A stretch of 32,061 bases of DNA from Candidatus Nomurabacteria bacterium (GTDB lineage Bacteria > Patescibacteriota > Minisyncoccia > Phycocordibacterales > UBA2100): the NCBI GenBank assembly GCA_943356775.1, contig CALRFU010000010.1, positions 1 to 32,061 of the forward strand. The letters are read 5' to 3'. Both the position numbers and the translations under genes were made by a program. This document shows positions 24,206 to 32,061 of the stretch, piece by piece (position 1 is the first letter of the stretch; every line of letters starts with the position of its first letter). The notes under the pieces are model-generated. The model saw nothing but the letters and a program-made list of their open reading frames with translations. It did no database searches and was not told the origin of the DNA.

Positions 24206-24240
24206 GAAGTTTGAAGGAACTGTTCCGTCGGGCGCGTATA

Positions 24241-25221
24241 TTATCGCTTGAGAACACGCACAAATCTAAGAAGACTTCTGCCTCGCTGAGCCTGGCGCCT
24301 CATAACGCGACGCATCCTTTCGTCGCTCCATCGTAGAGTGAAAACGATGTTGGAAACAATAAGATGACGTCGAAGAGCCGAGCGATTAAACCCCTTGGGA
24401 TAATCTATTTCGCTTTCCGGAACAATGCGATCTTCCGAGTGCGATTCTTTTCTCTCGAAGTGACCCGCGTGGTCTGCGCGAATACGATCGATGTTGCGTA
24501 CGCGATTACCACTCTCATTCATGGTCGAATCCTTTGATTTGGACTTGCTCCATGACGGCTTCGAGAGGTAATCGATCCAATAGAGCCCACTACGGAGACC
24601 GAATTGCTCCCACGCACGCATCTGTATATCCGCTTCGTCGAGCGTGCTCGGCGCATATGCTTCATTCAGGTAATTGAGTTTTCTCAAATAGTCCGCGCGA
24701 AACGCAACAGGACTTCGCATAGCGATATCGCGGATATATAAAACGCCGCGACGGGCATTAAAATATTTTCGTCCTCGCGCATTCCTGTATTGTTCGACCG
24801 GCGGCCTAAAATACTCGAAATCTGGATCATGCCCAATGTACGCACCTGTAGAAAATACGTCGTCGAATTTCCGTATGGGGTACGTCATTCTCACCTCCCA
24901 CCCGGGCTCCTGTATCTCCATGTCGTCCTGCATCGTGATGATGTAGTCCTCCTTGCCGAGCCTAAGACCGATATTTGTTGCCTTCGTCTCATACACGTTC
25001 GGCGCGTCTGTCGTAACGAGCTCCAGCATAGAGCTGGGCCGGTTCTTTTCCAGCCACGCGAGGGCTTTGGGCTTCGTTTGATCAACACATCCGTCGAAGA
25101 CAAGGATGAGATTGAATGGCGTAAGGGTATTGCGGCACACACCGGCGAGTATACGCTCGATGATTTTCTCTTGATTGAAAATGCTTATGACGATGTCGAT
25201 TCGCTCAAGCGGCTTTACCAT
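24241..25221 (-). CDS. GT2 family glycosyltransferase
   Basis: The 326-residue product is a GT-A enzyme with IDIVISIFNQEKIIERIL near the N-terminus, LVFDGCVDQT, ETKATNIGLRLGKEDYIITM and the DxD-like QDDMEIQEPGWEVRM at about 97-111. An acidic site LDEADIQMRAWEQFGLRSG matches the ED/Q-x-x-R/W region of GT2 enzymes. The C-terminal about 90 residues are basic and low in hydrophobics (HFERKESHSEDR, RRVMRRQAQRGRSLLR) and may bind membrane lipid head groups. It is the last gene of the long minus-strand operon, 11 bases after the DegT-fold gene. Confidence 0.82.
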   Translation of the reverse strand: MVKPLERIDIVISIFNQEKIIERILAGVCRNTLTPFNLILVFDGCVDQTKPKALAWLEKNRPSSMLELVTTDAPNVYETKATNIGLRLGKEDYIITMQDDMEIQEPGWEVRMTYPIRKFDDVFSTGAYIGHDPDFEYFRPPVEQYRNARGRKYFNARRGVLYIRDIAMRSPVAFRADYLRKLNYLNEAYAPSTLDEADIQMRAWEQFGLRSGLYWIDYLSKPSWSKSKSKDSTMNESGNRVRNIDRIRADHAGHFERKESHSEDRIVPESEIDYPKGFNRSALRRHLIVSNIVFTLRWSDERMRRVMRRQAQRGRSLLRFVRVLKR

Positions 25222-25232
25222 ATCCGTATATA

Positions 25233-26489
25233 TTACCGCTTCTTAGCCGAAACGTTATGTTTTTTCTCCCATTTCTTGAAATACTCACTGAACGTGCGGA
25301 CGATGTACGCAAGTTCCGGTAAGCCGATTTTCTGGTGGCACCCGATGTAAAAGCCGTTACCATTTATCCACTCAGCGACTGGATAGTCGCTTTCTTTCAA
25401 CTTGTACAACTTCTTCAGATACGGCTGGTTGATGAGCGGCATGAGATCACGCGTCTCGATACCCCTTTCCTCGAGATAGTTCACGAGATCCTGTTTGTCG
25501 ATGCCGCTTCCTTTTTGCACAACGATGGGATACATCATGAATGCGTGGTTCGAGTGCGCGGGAAACCAAGGCAACTGGATATAATTTTCGAGGTGCTTTA
25601 GGTGCTTCGTGAGATACGTACCGTTGCGTTTCCGGACTTTCATCATCCCCGGCGCCGTCTCTAATGCTGCGCAGCCGAGTGCTCCTTCAAATTCTGTAAC
25701 GCGAAAACTGTATCCCGGCCGTACGAAACGAAATCGACGCGCAATGATTTGTTTAAAAAGCTTCCCCTTTTTATTATCGTCGTCGTCGATGCTGATATAG
25801 ATATTATCGCGTCCGTGATTGGCAAGACTGCGCAACACCTCGGCATACTTAGGATTACTCGTCACCGCGAGACCCCCGACTCCGGCAATGATGAGGTGCG
25901 CTATATAGGTGGAGAAACACGAGATATCGCCGAAGCTGCCCACGACCTGACCTCGGTCTTTCGTAAACATCGTTTCGCAAGAGTCCTCAACTACTTTCAG
26001 CTTGTGTTTCTTCACGAGCTTCATGATAGGCGCCATGTCGCACGGTTGTCCCATCATGTGCACAGGAACGATGGCACGGGTTCTTTTTGTGATCTTTTCT
26101 TCTATTTTTTTGGGGTCAATATTGTAGGTTCGCGGATCCACGTCGACAAAAACGGGTTTGAGACCATTGCTGATAATCGTGTTGACGGTCGCGACAAAAG
26201 TGATGGTCGGTACAAGGACTTCGTCACCGTCTTTCCATCCTTCGACTTCTTTGAGACAGGCAAAGGCGATGCGGAGCGCCGAGGTGCCGCTGTTGACCAT
26301 CACTGCGTATTTTGAATCGTGCGCTCTGGCGAACTTCCTCTCGAAACGCTGTATGAAAGGCCCGTACGTGAGCCGTCCGCTTCTGAGTACTTTGAGGACG
26401 TACTGCTCAGCCTTCTTTGTCGGCTCGAAACATCCGACACCGAGATTTTCCTTATTCATCGCCAGTGGATAATAGCCGAGGGGAGGCAT
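25233..26489 (-). CDS. DegT/DnrJ/EryC1 fold enzyme with His at the PLP-lysine position
   Basis: The 418-residue product has the sugar-aminotransferase fold: SGRLTYGPFIQRFERKFA, VNSGTSALRIAF, PTITFVATVNTI, FVDVDPRTYNID, VEDSCETMF (Asp for the PLP pyridine). In the loop that normally carries the Schiff-base Lys it reads CFSTYIAHLIIAGVGG. Aligned with the ordinary SFxxxKxxxxGEGG, residue H198 replaces the Lys. That change is known from ColD (GDP-4-keto-6-deoxymannose 3-dehydratase) and the E1 dehydratase, which remove a hydroxyl instead of transaminating. The Gmd product made in this locus is the ColD substrate. I therefore favour a 3-deoxygenase, though a wider family with this loop may have other roles. 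ATG at 26489 is preferred because YYPLAMNKENLG aligns with the usual PLAxPxxG start; 26459 is the alternative. Confidence 0.85.
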   Translation of the reverse strand: MPPLGYYPLAMNKENLGVGCFEPTKKAEQYVLKVLRSGRLTYGPFIQRFERKFARAHDSKYAVMVNSGTSALRIAFACLKEVEGWKDGDEVLVPTITFVATVNTIISNGLKPVFVDVDPRTYNIDPKKIEEKITKRTRAIVPVHMMGQPCDMAPIMKLVKKHKLKVVEDSCETMFTKDRGQVVGSFGDISCFSTYIAHLIIAGVGGLAVTSNPKYAEVLRSLANHGRDNIYISIDDDDNKKGKLFKQIIARRFRFVRPGYSFRVTEFEGALGCAALETAPGMMKVRKRNGTYLTKHLKHLENYIQLPWFPAHSNHAFMMYPIVVQKGSGIDKQDLVNYLEERGIETRDLMPLINQPYLKKLYKLKESDYPVAEWINGNGFYIGCHQKIGLPELAYIVRTFSEYFKKWEKKHNVSAKKR

Positions 26490-26516
26490 TCTAACAAGTT
26501 GCCGCTTATCCCGTCG

Positions 26517-27185
26517 CTAGCGCTTGAGTACCCAGTACACGACGAAGCCAAGACGGCGCAGGAGTGGCGAGCGGTGGAAGCGTGCGTTGATCCAGTCCGA
26601 TCCCGGAATCTTCTTGGGGACAAGGAGCCGGAAACCCCGTTCGGCGAGCGTAAATCCGCACGCACGAAAGATGCGTTCGGTCTCTTGTATTGAATCGCGA
26701 GTATGCGGGCCTTCGGGCATTTTCATATGCAGCTTCTCGGCGAGCATGAGGACGGGCTCCCACAGCGGGTTGGCGACGGAGATAACGACAGTGCTACCGG
26801 AGTCCGTGCGAGCGGCAAGTTGTTGCACAAAATTCCCCAAGTCTCCGACGTGCTCCAGTACGTCCGCGAGAAAGATGTACGGGTATCCGAATGACTTCGT
26901 GCTTTCGAATATATCCTCGCGCTCGAACTGGAGATTTGGTTTTCCAGCATATTTTTGTCGAGCAATCTCTACCATCTCCTCGCTCACGTCAACTCCCCTT
27001 CCTTCTCTCGGTTCGAGACGGGCGAGAATGTCTCCCGTACCACAACCTATCTCTAAGACTCGCTCGCCTTTCGGTATATAGCTCCCGTATAACGCTTTTA
27101 GATTTTCGTGATAGTACGCATTCTTTTTCTTCCAGTAATCGTAATCCTCCGCGATTGCGTCAAAATGTCCTTCTGAATAGGTCAT
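26517..27185 (-). CDS. Class I SAM-dependent methyltransferase
   Basis: From ATG 27185 the product is 222 residues with all standard motifs: VLEIGCGTGDILARL (43-57), GRGVDVSEEMVEIARQKY, FEREDIF and YIFLADVLEHVGDLG. It overlaps the upstream gene's stop by 4 bases (ATGA); the track version starts inside that gene. Its N-terminus (WKKKNAYYHENLKALYGSYI) and C-terminus (RLGFVVYWVLKR) match those of the methyltransferase-like half of the upstream fusion, so the two are paralogues. It keeps the SAM motif that the fused copy has lost. Probable role is O- or C-methylation of a glycan or its lipid intermediate. Confidence 0.85.
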   Translation of the reverse strand: MTYSEGHFDAIAEDYDYWKKKNAYYHENLKALYGSYIPKGERVLEIGCGTGDILARLEPREGRGVDVSEEMVEIARQKYAGKPNLQFEREDIFESTKSFGYPYIFLADVLEHVGDLGNFVQQLAARTDSGSTVVISVANPLWEPVLMLAEKLHMKMPEGPHTRDSIQETERIFRACGFTLAERGFRLLVPKKIPGSDWINARFHRSPLLRRLGFVVYWVLKR

Positions 27186-28597
27186 ATGAATTTTATTTTG
27201 CGCATTGCGAAGACTACCATTTTGAGAAGCAACCATCCGTGTCGCCACCGCTGGATGTTGGTCGTGCCGTAGGTGCGCTCGCCGTAATGCACCGGCATAT
27301 CTACGATCTTGCGATTCAGCTTGGCCGCTCCGAAGAGCAAGTCAAAATCACCGAATGGGTCGAAGTCGCCGAAAAATGCTCGGCCTGTTTGTATCTCGTG
27401 ATAATCCTCCCGCCAGAGCATCTTCGTGCCGCAGAGCGTGTCTTTGAGTCGCGAGTTCAAAAGCCAGCTGAATGCGAGGCTGAAGAATTTGTTGCCGAGG
27501 AAATTCAAAAAACGCATTGATTGTTTCTCGAGCGGGTACACGAGTCGCGAACCGTTGATGAAATCGCCTCTGTTCTCCACGATTGCACGATAAAACTTCG
27601 GCATATCGGCCGCAGGTACAGTCATGTCTGCATCGAAGATTGTAATGATATCGCTCGTCGCCATATCAAATCCTTTCCGCACGGCATCTCCCTTCCCCTT
27701 TCCCGTCTGCTTCGCGTAGAGGATCTTTTTATCACCCTTGTAACTCGATACCGCACGCTCAATCGCTTCATACGTTTCGTCGCTCGAATGTCCCTCGACG
27801 AAAATAAGCTCGGTCATGCAATCGAGCACTGTGAGGTCACGGAGAATCGTATCAATCATCCCCGCTTCGTTGCGTGCCGGCACAACGATAGAAAGCGACG
27901 GATTCGATAGAGGCGAGCGCGCATCCTGCTTGCGCAGGACGACATAGTGGTAGAGGCCGAGGCGTGTAAATGGAAACACGTTCGCGAGGTACGTATTGAA
28001 GAAAGTACTGAGGAGTGGAACGTGCTTGGGAAGAAGCATTCGCGTACCGCTTCGTACCGCCTCAAGCCCCGCGAGGTGCGCGAGATTCTCGAGGTCGGCG
28101 CGTGATATCCAGTTTTCCGTGCGATACGGCACGCGGAGCCCGAGCGCCGAGGCGAGCCGCAGTACGGGGCCCCAGAGCGCGCTATGCTGTGTCACCACAA
28201 CGCGTCCGCGCCACGAGATACGCTCAGCAGCCTCACGCAAGAGCGTTTCGACATCGTCTACATACCCGAGCAAATCCGAGATTACTGCATAGTCGAATAC
28301 TCCTTCCACATCAGCGAGTTCTGCCTGCTTGAAAGAAAGCCTCGGCAATACCCCCTGCTTATTGACTTGCTCGATGACCTGCGCGCTCGCGTGAATACCT
28401 AGGCCCCGCTTCGGGGCGAGTAGATTGAGGAGCGAAGGAGAGTCCGCGCCGATGTGGAGTACGGAGCTTCCGCGCGGCACGAGAAATCCGATGAAGGCTT
28501 GGAGTGAATCGTGATAGTAGCTATTGTGGCGCTGCCATATAAGGCGCTCGCCTGCTTTCGTATCAAAATACTCGCGTGCTGCAGGACTGAGGTGCAT
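27182..28597 (-). CDS. Fusion: decayed methyltransferase-like domain plus GT2 glycosyltransferase
   Basis: Residues 1-222 resemble the methyltransferase encoded next door (WQRHNSYYHDSLQAFIGFLV, LGLYHYVVLRK), but the SAM motif reads VLHIGADSPSLLNLL instead of VLEIGCGTGDILARL. The acidic residue after motif I is GIHAS instead of GVDVS. SAM binding is therefore doubtful. Residues about 234-471 are a complete GT2 domain: LSIVVPARNEAGMIDTIL, FVEGHSSDETYEAI, GKGKGDAVRKGFDMATSDII, IFDADMTVP (DxD at 322-324), DTLCGTKMLWREDY and VHYGERTYGTTN. This resembles undecaprenyl-phosphate or dolichol-phosphate type glycosyltransferases. The first half may serve as a substrate-binding or partner-binding domain. 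The gene starts 13 bases after the upstream one ends. Confidence 0.85.
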   Translation of the reverse strand: MHLSPAAREYFDTKAGERLIWQRHNSYYHDSLQAFIGFLVPRGSSVLHIGADSPSLLNLLAPKRGLGIHASAQVIEQVNKQGVLPRLSFKQAELADVEGVFDYAVISDLLGYVDDVETLLREAAERISWRGRVVVTQHSALWGPVLRLASALGLRVPYRTENWISRADLENLAHLAGLEAVRSGTRMLLPKHVPLLSTFFNTYLANVFPFTRLGLYHYVVLRKQDARSPLSNPSLSIVVPARNEAGMIDTILRDLTVLDCMTELIFVEGHSSDETYEAIERAVSSYKGDKKILYAKQTGKGKGDAVRKGFDMATSDIITIFDADMTVPAADMPKFYRAIVENRGDFINGSRLVYPLEKQSMRFLNFLGNKFFSLAFSWLLNSRLKDTLCGTKMLWREDYHEIQTGRAFFGDFDPFGDFDLLFGAAKLNRKIVDMPVHYGERTYGTTNIQRWRHGWLLLKMVVFAMRKIKFI

Positions 28598-28610
28598 ACC
28601 TGATTGTAGA

Positions 28611-31358
28611 TTACTTTATAGCGTATGGATCGCTCCCTGCACAGTCATATACATGCGCTTGAATAACGCCGGATGAAGTCGCGAAGACGGGAGTGCATGT
28701 CTTGAAAAACTTTGCATAAAAACTTTCGTCGTTCAAATGCGGCACGTCAACGACTAGGTACTGCCCCGTGTGCTTCGCAAAGAGTACCCGATGACCCTCT
28801 TCGTAGCCCGGAACCGCATAGAACCTCCCCGCGAACTTCCCCATCCCCCGAAGCTCGTACGCGCCAGCTTCCCCATGAGAGATGACGCTCTTTACATCGC
28901 TATCTGCGATATACGCGAGGCTCGCTCGGAGCGCATCAGGCGCACTGCCGTTGATGCGACCAAAAAGGAGCTCCTCGATGAATACCGCGTTGGACGCAAT
29001 GCCGACCACAATAAACGCGACGAGGAATGCGCGCCGCGCTCGCGGCATGAGTCGTGCTGCAAAAACGAGAATCCCCGAAATGAGGTACCCACCCGCGAGG
29101 AAAATGAATGAGACATAGACGCCTATCGGCCCGTCGCCACCGGTAAATGGAAATAGAATGTTCCAATTCCCGTGCGCTATAGCAGAGAGCCACTCCGTCT
29201 TCGGGTAGAGCGGCAAGACTTGGGGCGAGAGGAAATTGAGCGCTACGAGCACTGCCGCGCATCCGAGGCCGAGGAGAGTCCCGAGGGCGAGCGTTCGCAT
29301 AGTGAGTCCTCGTAATGCGTCTGCCAAAATCGTCCCGACAAGCGCCGCAAGTGGCACGATGGTATACATTAAATATTTATCGAGTGCCCCTTGCGAGAAA
29401 TCAAACAGGACGAAATAAAAGAACGCGCCGAGGGCAAGGTACACGACAAATATCCGATTCTTCGCGAGTGAGTCTTTCGACATAAACACGAGGGGGACGA
29501 GAAGCAACGGCGATAGATAGAAGACCGCTTTGACAGCCTGTATCAGGATTTGCAGATATCCCCGTCCCTCAAAACGCACATAGTAAAGCGCGTGCATCAC
29601 CGTCTGGCTCACGTCGAAAGAAGGAAGAAAAAAGTGAGCGCTCGCGATGGCGATCAGTCCAACGCCTCCGCAGGCAAGAACGGCGAACGACGCACGAATG
29701 ACGAGCGCGCGAGTGAGTCTGTGGCGCACTTCTAAGAGGTAATCGATAATCAAAGCACCGAGAACAAGTACGAAACTAAGCTTGGTTAAAAATCCGACGA
29801 CGAGGGCGAGGGCGAGCAGAGAGAGCCATACGTACGAATCACGCGAGGATGCGGCAGTACGGAAACGGTCGTATGCGTACACCGCAGCGAGAAAAAGTGT
29901 GGGTAGTACCGCTCCGTCCGTATCTACCATCAGAGAGGCAAATACGCCGTACATACAGATAGCGTAGAGGGATAGTGCGGCGAGAGCGGCATGTACGCCC
30001 GCTCTTCGCCGTACTATCGCGTACAAAAGAATTGCCGACAAAACTCCGAACGCGAGCGGTATAAGTCGCAAATGGTCTGAGCCGACTATGTCGCCGGCAG
30101 AGAGGTATAAGAGCTCCGTAAGGGGTGGGTGTCCGGAGAGTGCCCCGACCATGTGCGAGCGGACGAGTTCACCGATTTTCGCTTCGTCTTGGTGATACGG
30201 AAGAGAAAGGCCGGGAATGCGAATCGCGATGAATGCCGCAAGCAAGACTAGTACGACCGCCACCTCGCGTTTCCCGATCCTCTGAAAGCTTCGTGTGACC
30301 GGCTTTTGCTTTACTTCGATGCATGCGGCGGAGATAGCGGTAATTGCGGAAGAAATAACACGGGCCGATGCACGTGATTCGTACACCACCCGCGCCTTCT
30401 CCGCGAGCCGCTTTCCAAGCGGGCGGTCATCTCTTAGCCGCTCAAGAGCCGCTTTGATTGCATCTGAATTCTCGAGCGGCACCATAAGACACGACACCTC
30501 ATCCTCAAGAAGTTCAGATATCCCCGGTACTCGTGCCGTAAGATACGGAATGCCCATAGAGATCGACTCATATGCTTTGTGCGGTATGTTGCGATCCGAG
30601 CGCGCATTATCCCCAAACTGACCGAGACTCACGTCCGCATCAAGCGTCAAGCGGCGCATTCTCTCAAAAGAAATGTGCTCCGAGATCAATTCTACATTCG
30701 ATAATCCGCCGGCACGCTCACGCACGGCCTTAAGCAATGGACCATATCCGATAATCCGGAATGCGAACCGTTTGTCGTTTTGTAAACTTTCTGCGGCGTC
30801 CAATACGTGCATGATGCCCGACTGGGGAATCAGCCTGCCTCGGAACAACACAACAAACGGCTCAGTATGCGTAACGTCCCGCTCCCCGCGCGGTCCGAAT
30901 ACCTCTTCATCCGCCCCTGTGTAGACAACCCGATATTTATTCCCGCTACCAAAGCGCCTCTGTAAATACTCCTTCTGAAGTTCACTGTCGACGAGAACGG
31001 CATCTGAGAGAGCGATTGCGAGACGATCTACCCATGAGTACCACGTCCGCACAAAAAATCCGGCATCGTACGTATGCTCCGCAGCGTCCGAAAGAGAGCC
31101 GAGAAGATCGGACACAACTGGAGCCGCGCCAAAGAGCCGCGCAAGAGGCACGACGATGTGACCGGGATATCCGACAATAATCGCGTCATACGAACCTTCC
31201 AGTGATCTCAATCGCCATGCGAGACGGATGTACTTCATCGGGCCGCGCGATGTATCGCGACATTCGGAGACGGTGTGCCCCGCACCCCGAAGCGCGCGCA
31301 TATATATCCGGTTGCGTGAAAATTCAGGATCGTAGATGCCGAAATAGCAGAATCGCAT
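28611..31358 (-). CDS. Fusion: GT4 glycosyltransferase plus GT39-type membrane glycosyltransferase
   Basis: Residues 1-about 350 form a GT-B enzyme: LFRGRLIPQSGIMHVLDA, RIIGYGPLLKAV, ADVSLGQFG and the sugar-binding IPHKAYESISMGIPYLTA. Residues about 365-915 form a GT-C membrane part with roughly ten segments, the DEAKIGELV loop (D391, E392) after the first helix and HPPLTELL (410-413). These are the hallmarks of ArnT/PMT-like transferases (GT39/GT83) that use polyprenyl-phosphate sugars on the outer face. The first half acts in the cytoplasm with nucleotide sugars and the second outside, so one chain could serve two steps of one pathway. There is no internal start or frameshift. It is 8 bases from the upstream GT4 gene. 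Confidence 0.85.
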   Translation of the reverse strand: MRFCYFGIYDPEFSRNRIYMRALRGAGHTVSECRDTSRGPMKYIRLAWRLRSLEGSYDAIIVGYPGHIVVPLARLFGAAPVVSDLLGSLSDAAEHTYDAGFFVRTWYSWVDRLAIALSDAVLVDSELQKEYLQRRFGSGNKYRVVYTGADEEVFGPRGERDVTHTEPFVVLFRGRLIPQSGIMHVLDAAESLQNDKRFAFRIIGYGPLLKAVRERAGGLSNVELISEHISFERMRRLTLDADVSLGQFGDNARSDRNIPHKAYESISMGIPYLTARVPGISELLEDEVSCLMVPLENSDAIKAALERLRDDRPLGKRLAEKARVVYESRASARVISSAITAISAACIEVKQKPVTRSFQRIGKREVAVVLVLLAAFIAIRIPGLSLPYHQDEAKIGELVRSHMVGALSGHPPLTELLYLSAGDIVGSDHLRLIPLAFGVLSAILLYAIVRRRAGVHAALAALSLYAICMYGVFASLMVDTDGAVLPTLFLAAVYAYDRFRTAASSRDSYVWLSLLALALVVGFLTKLSFVLVLGALIIDYLLEVRHRLTRALVIRASFAVLACGGVGLIAIASAHFFLPSFDVSQTVMHALYYVRFEGRGYLQILIQAVKAVFYLSPLLLVPLVFMSKDSLAKNRIFVVYLALGAFFYFVLFDFSQGALDKYLMYTIVPLAALVGTILADALRGLTMRTLALGTLLGLGCAAVLVALNFLSPQVLPLYPKTEWLSAIAHGNWNILFPFTGGDGPIGVYVSFIFLAGGYLISGILVFAARLMPRARRAFLVAFIVVGIASNAVFIEELLFGRINGSAPDALRASLAYIADSDVKSVISHGEAGAYELRGMGKFAGRFYAVPGYEEGHRVLFAKHTGQYLVVDVPHLNDESFYAKFFKTCTPVFATSSGVIQAHVYDCAGSDPYAIK

Positions 31359-31366
31359 ACTTAGTA

Positions 31367-32061
31367 TTATTTTGAGGACATTTCCGCAGCCAGCCGCTCT
31401 CCGAGGATTTTCAGGCTTTGTCCCACGAGTACTTTCTCCCGTAATTGAGCTGCAAGAGCCGTACGCTCGCCCGCAGGCAACACGAGCGTCTCGCGGAGCT
31501 TCTCCGCTACCGTCGGCGCGTCTTCGGCATCCGTAAGACGAAAACGCTTTCCCGCGACAGTCTCAAAGTCCTCACTTGCCGCAAGGACGAGACATCCACA
31601 GGCGGCAGCTTCAAAAATAGCCTTGTCATAGGTACCGCTCGAGGACAGATTCACGTATATCTCATACTGACTGAAAATGCTGGGAGCTTGCGCATGTGGA
31701 ACGCCTTCAAAAAACTTTACTTTGTCGTCGAGAGCAAGCTCCGAACTGCGCCTCATCACCTCCTCACGATACTCGGCATCTGTCGAAAGCGAAGCGCCAT
31801 AGAATGACGCTCTAAATTCCACGCCTTCGCGCGCAATCATTCCAAGCGCCTCAAGAAGAACGTGGGGGCGCTTGGCTGGGGCAAAGCGGCCGAAGAATAG
31901 TACTGAGCGTGGCATCCGCTCAATCCGCTGCTGCGGTGCAAACAGGCGCGTATCGATGCCGACAGGCATGAGAATCGTGTTTTTATACTTCGCGGTATAA
32001 GAGAATTTGGAGGTGCAAAATACCTTCTCACAAAACTTTGCTGCCATATCGGTCAGCAATC
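31367..32061 (-). CDS. GT4 glycosyltransferase (partial, N-terminus beyond right edge)
   Basis: The visible 231 residues are the C-terminal half of a GT-B enzyme: ILMPVGIDTRLF, SVLFFGRFAPAKRPHVLLEAL, ASFYGASLSTDAEYREEV, VKFFEGVPHAQAPSIFSQYEIYVNLSSSGTYDKAIFEAAACGCLVLAAS. The last stretch contains the E-x7-like nucleotide-sugar loop. The frame stays open to the window edge; the track's TTG start at 32059 is artificial. It heads the visible part of the long operon that runs down to 24241, and the real first gene lies further right. Confidence 0.85.
   Translation of the reverse strand, partial: LLTDMAAKFCEKVFCTSKFSYTAKYKNTILMPVGIDTRLFAPQQRIERMPRSVLFFGRFAPAKRPHVLLEALGMIAREGVEFRASFYGASLSTDAEYREEVMRRSSELALDDKVKFFEGVPHAQAPSIFSQYEIYVNLSSSGTYDKAIFEAAACGCLVLAASEDFETVAGKRFRLTDAEDAPTVAEKLRETLVLPAGERTALAAQLREKVLVGQSLKILGERLAAEMSSK

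Noticed and set aside
25233-26489. Ordinary sugar aminotransferase
   Set aside because: The Schiff-base lysine position is His, so normal transamination is unlikely.
1-32061. tRNA, rRNA, insertion sequences or replication origin
   Set aside because: I saw no tRNA-like cloverleaf, rRNA sequence, transposase or DnaA-box cluster; short RNAs could still have been missed by eye.

Overview
The window reads as a piece of a bacterial chromosome of moderate G+C, most plausibly a Patescibacteria/CPR (Parcubacteria-like) genome. This is inference. It rests on large surface-type proteins that start with a helix-turn-helix domain and a single membrane segment, a SecA without the C-terminal zinc tail, many fused glycosyltransferases, and tightly packed genes with 1-4 base overlaps. 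TGA works as a stop codon (for example in the ATGA overlaps), which argues against the recoded CPR lineages. No rRNA, tRNA or other taxonomic marker gene is present, so the assignment stays tentative.

Bases 1-7486 hold the housekeeping and regulatory end. On the minus strand lie a partial HTH-membrane-surface protein cut by the left edge, a structured 470-base intergenic region full of hairpins, a second HTH-membrane protein, gatB, secA, and a 16-residue lysine-rich mini-ORF. Two good intrinsic terminators delimit secA and the mini-ORF, and a third ends the next operon.

Bases 7487-11130 (minus) hold an O-antigen polymerase/ligase with TPR tail, a nucleotidyltransferase-cupin fusion, and a hicBA toxin-antitoxin pair.

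Bases 11222-16341 (plus) form a GDP-deoxyhexose block: gmd, a GDP-mannose hydrolase (gmm), fcl, a second gmd paralogue, a small cupin, and a sugar C-methyltransferase. Bases 16348-24205 alternate in strand in short modules: a GT4 glycosyltransferase with a GT-C-like membrane protein; a Wzx flippase with a methyltransferase; an SDR, GT2 and second C-methyltransferase operon; and a GtrA-type membrane protein.

Bases 24241-32061 (minus) form one long glycosyltransferase operon: a partial GT4, a GT4-GT39 fusion, a methyltransferase-like/GT2 fusion, a stand-alone methyltransferase paralogue, a DegT-fold enzyme with His at the PLP-lysine position, and a GT2.

Together 7487-32061 is a cell-surface polysaccharide or glycan locus. 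GDP-mannose is converted to GDP-4-keto-6-deoxymannose and on to GDP-fucose. Probably other deoxygenated or C-methylated sugars are made as well, assembled by about seven glycosyltransferases, flipped by Wzx and polymerised or transferred by the Wzy/WaaL protein. The points most worth following are the DNA-binding-domain surface proteins with their structured intergenic region, the His-substituted DegT enzyme beside a doubled Gmd, and the fusion with a decayed methyltransferase domain.
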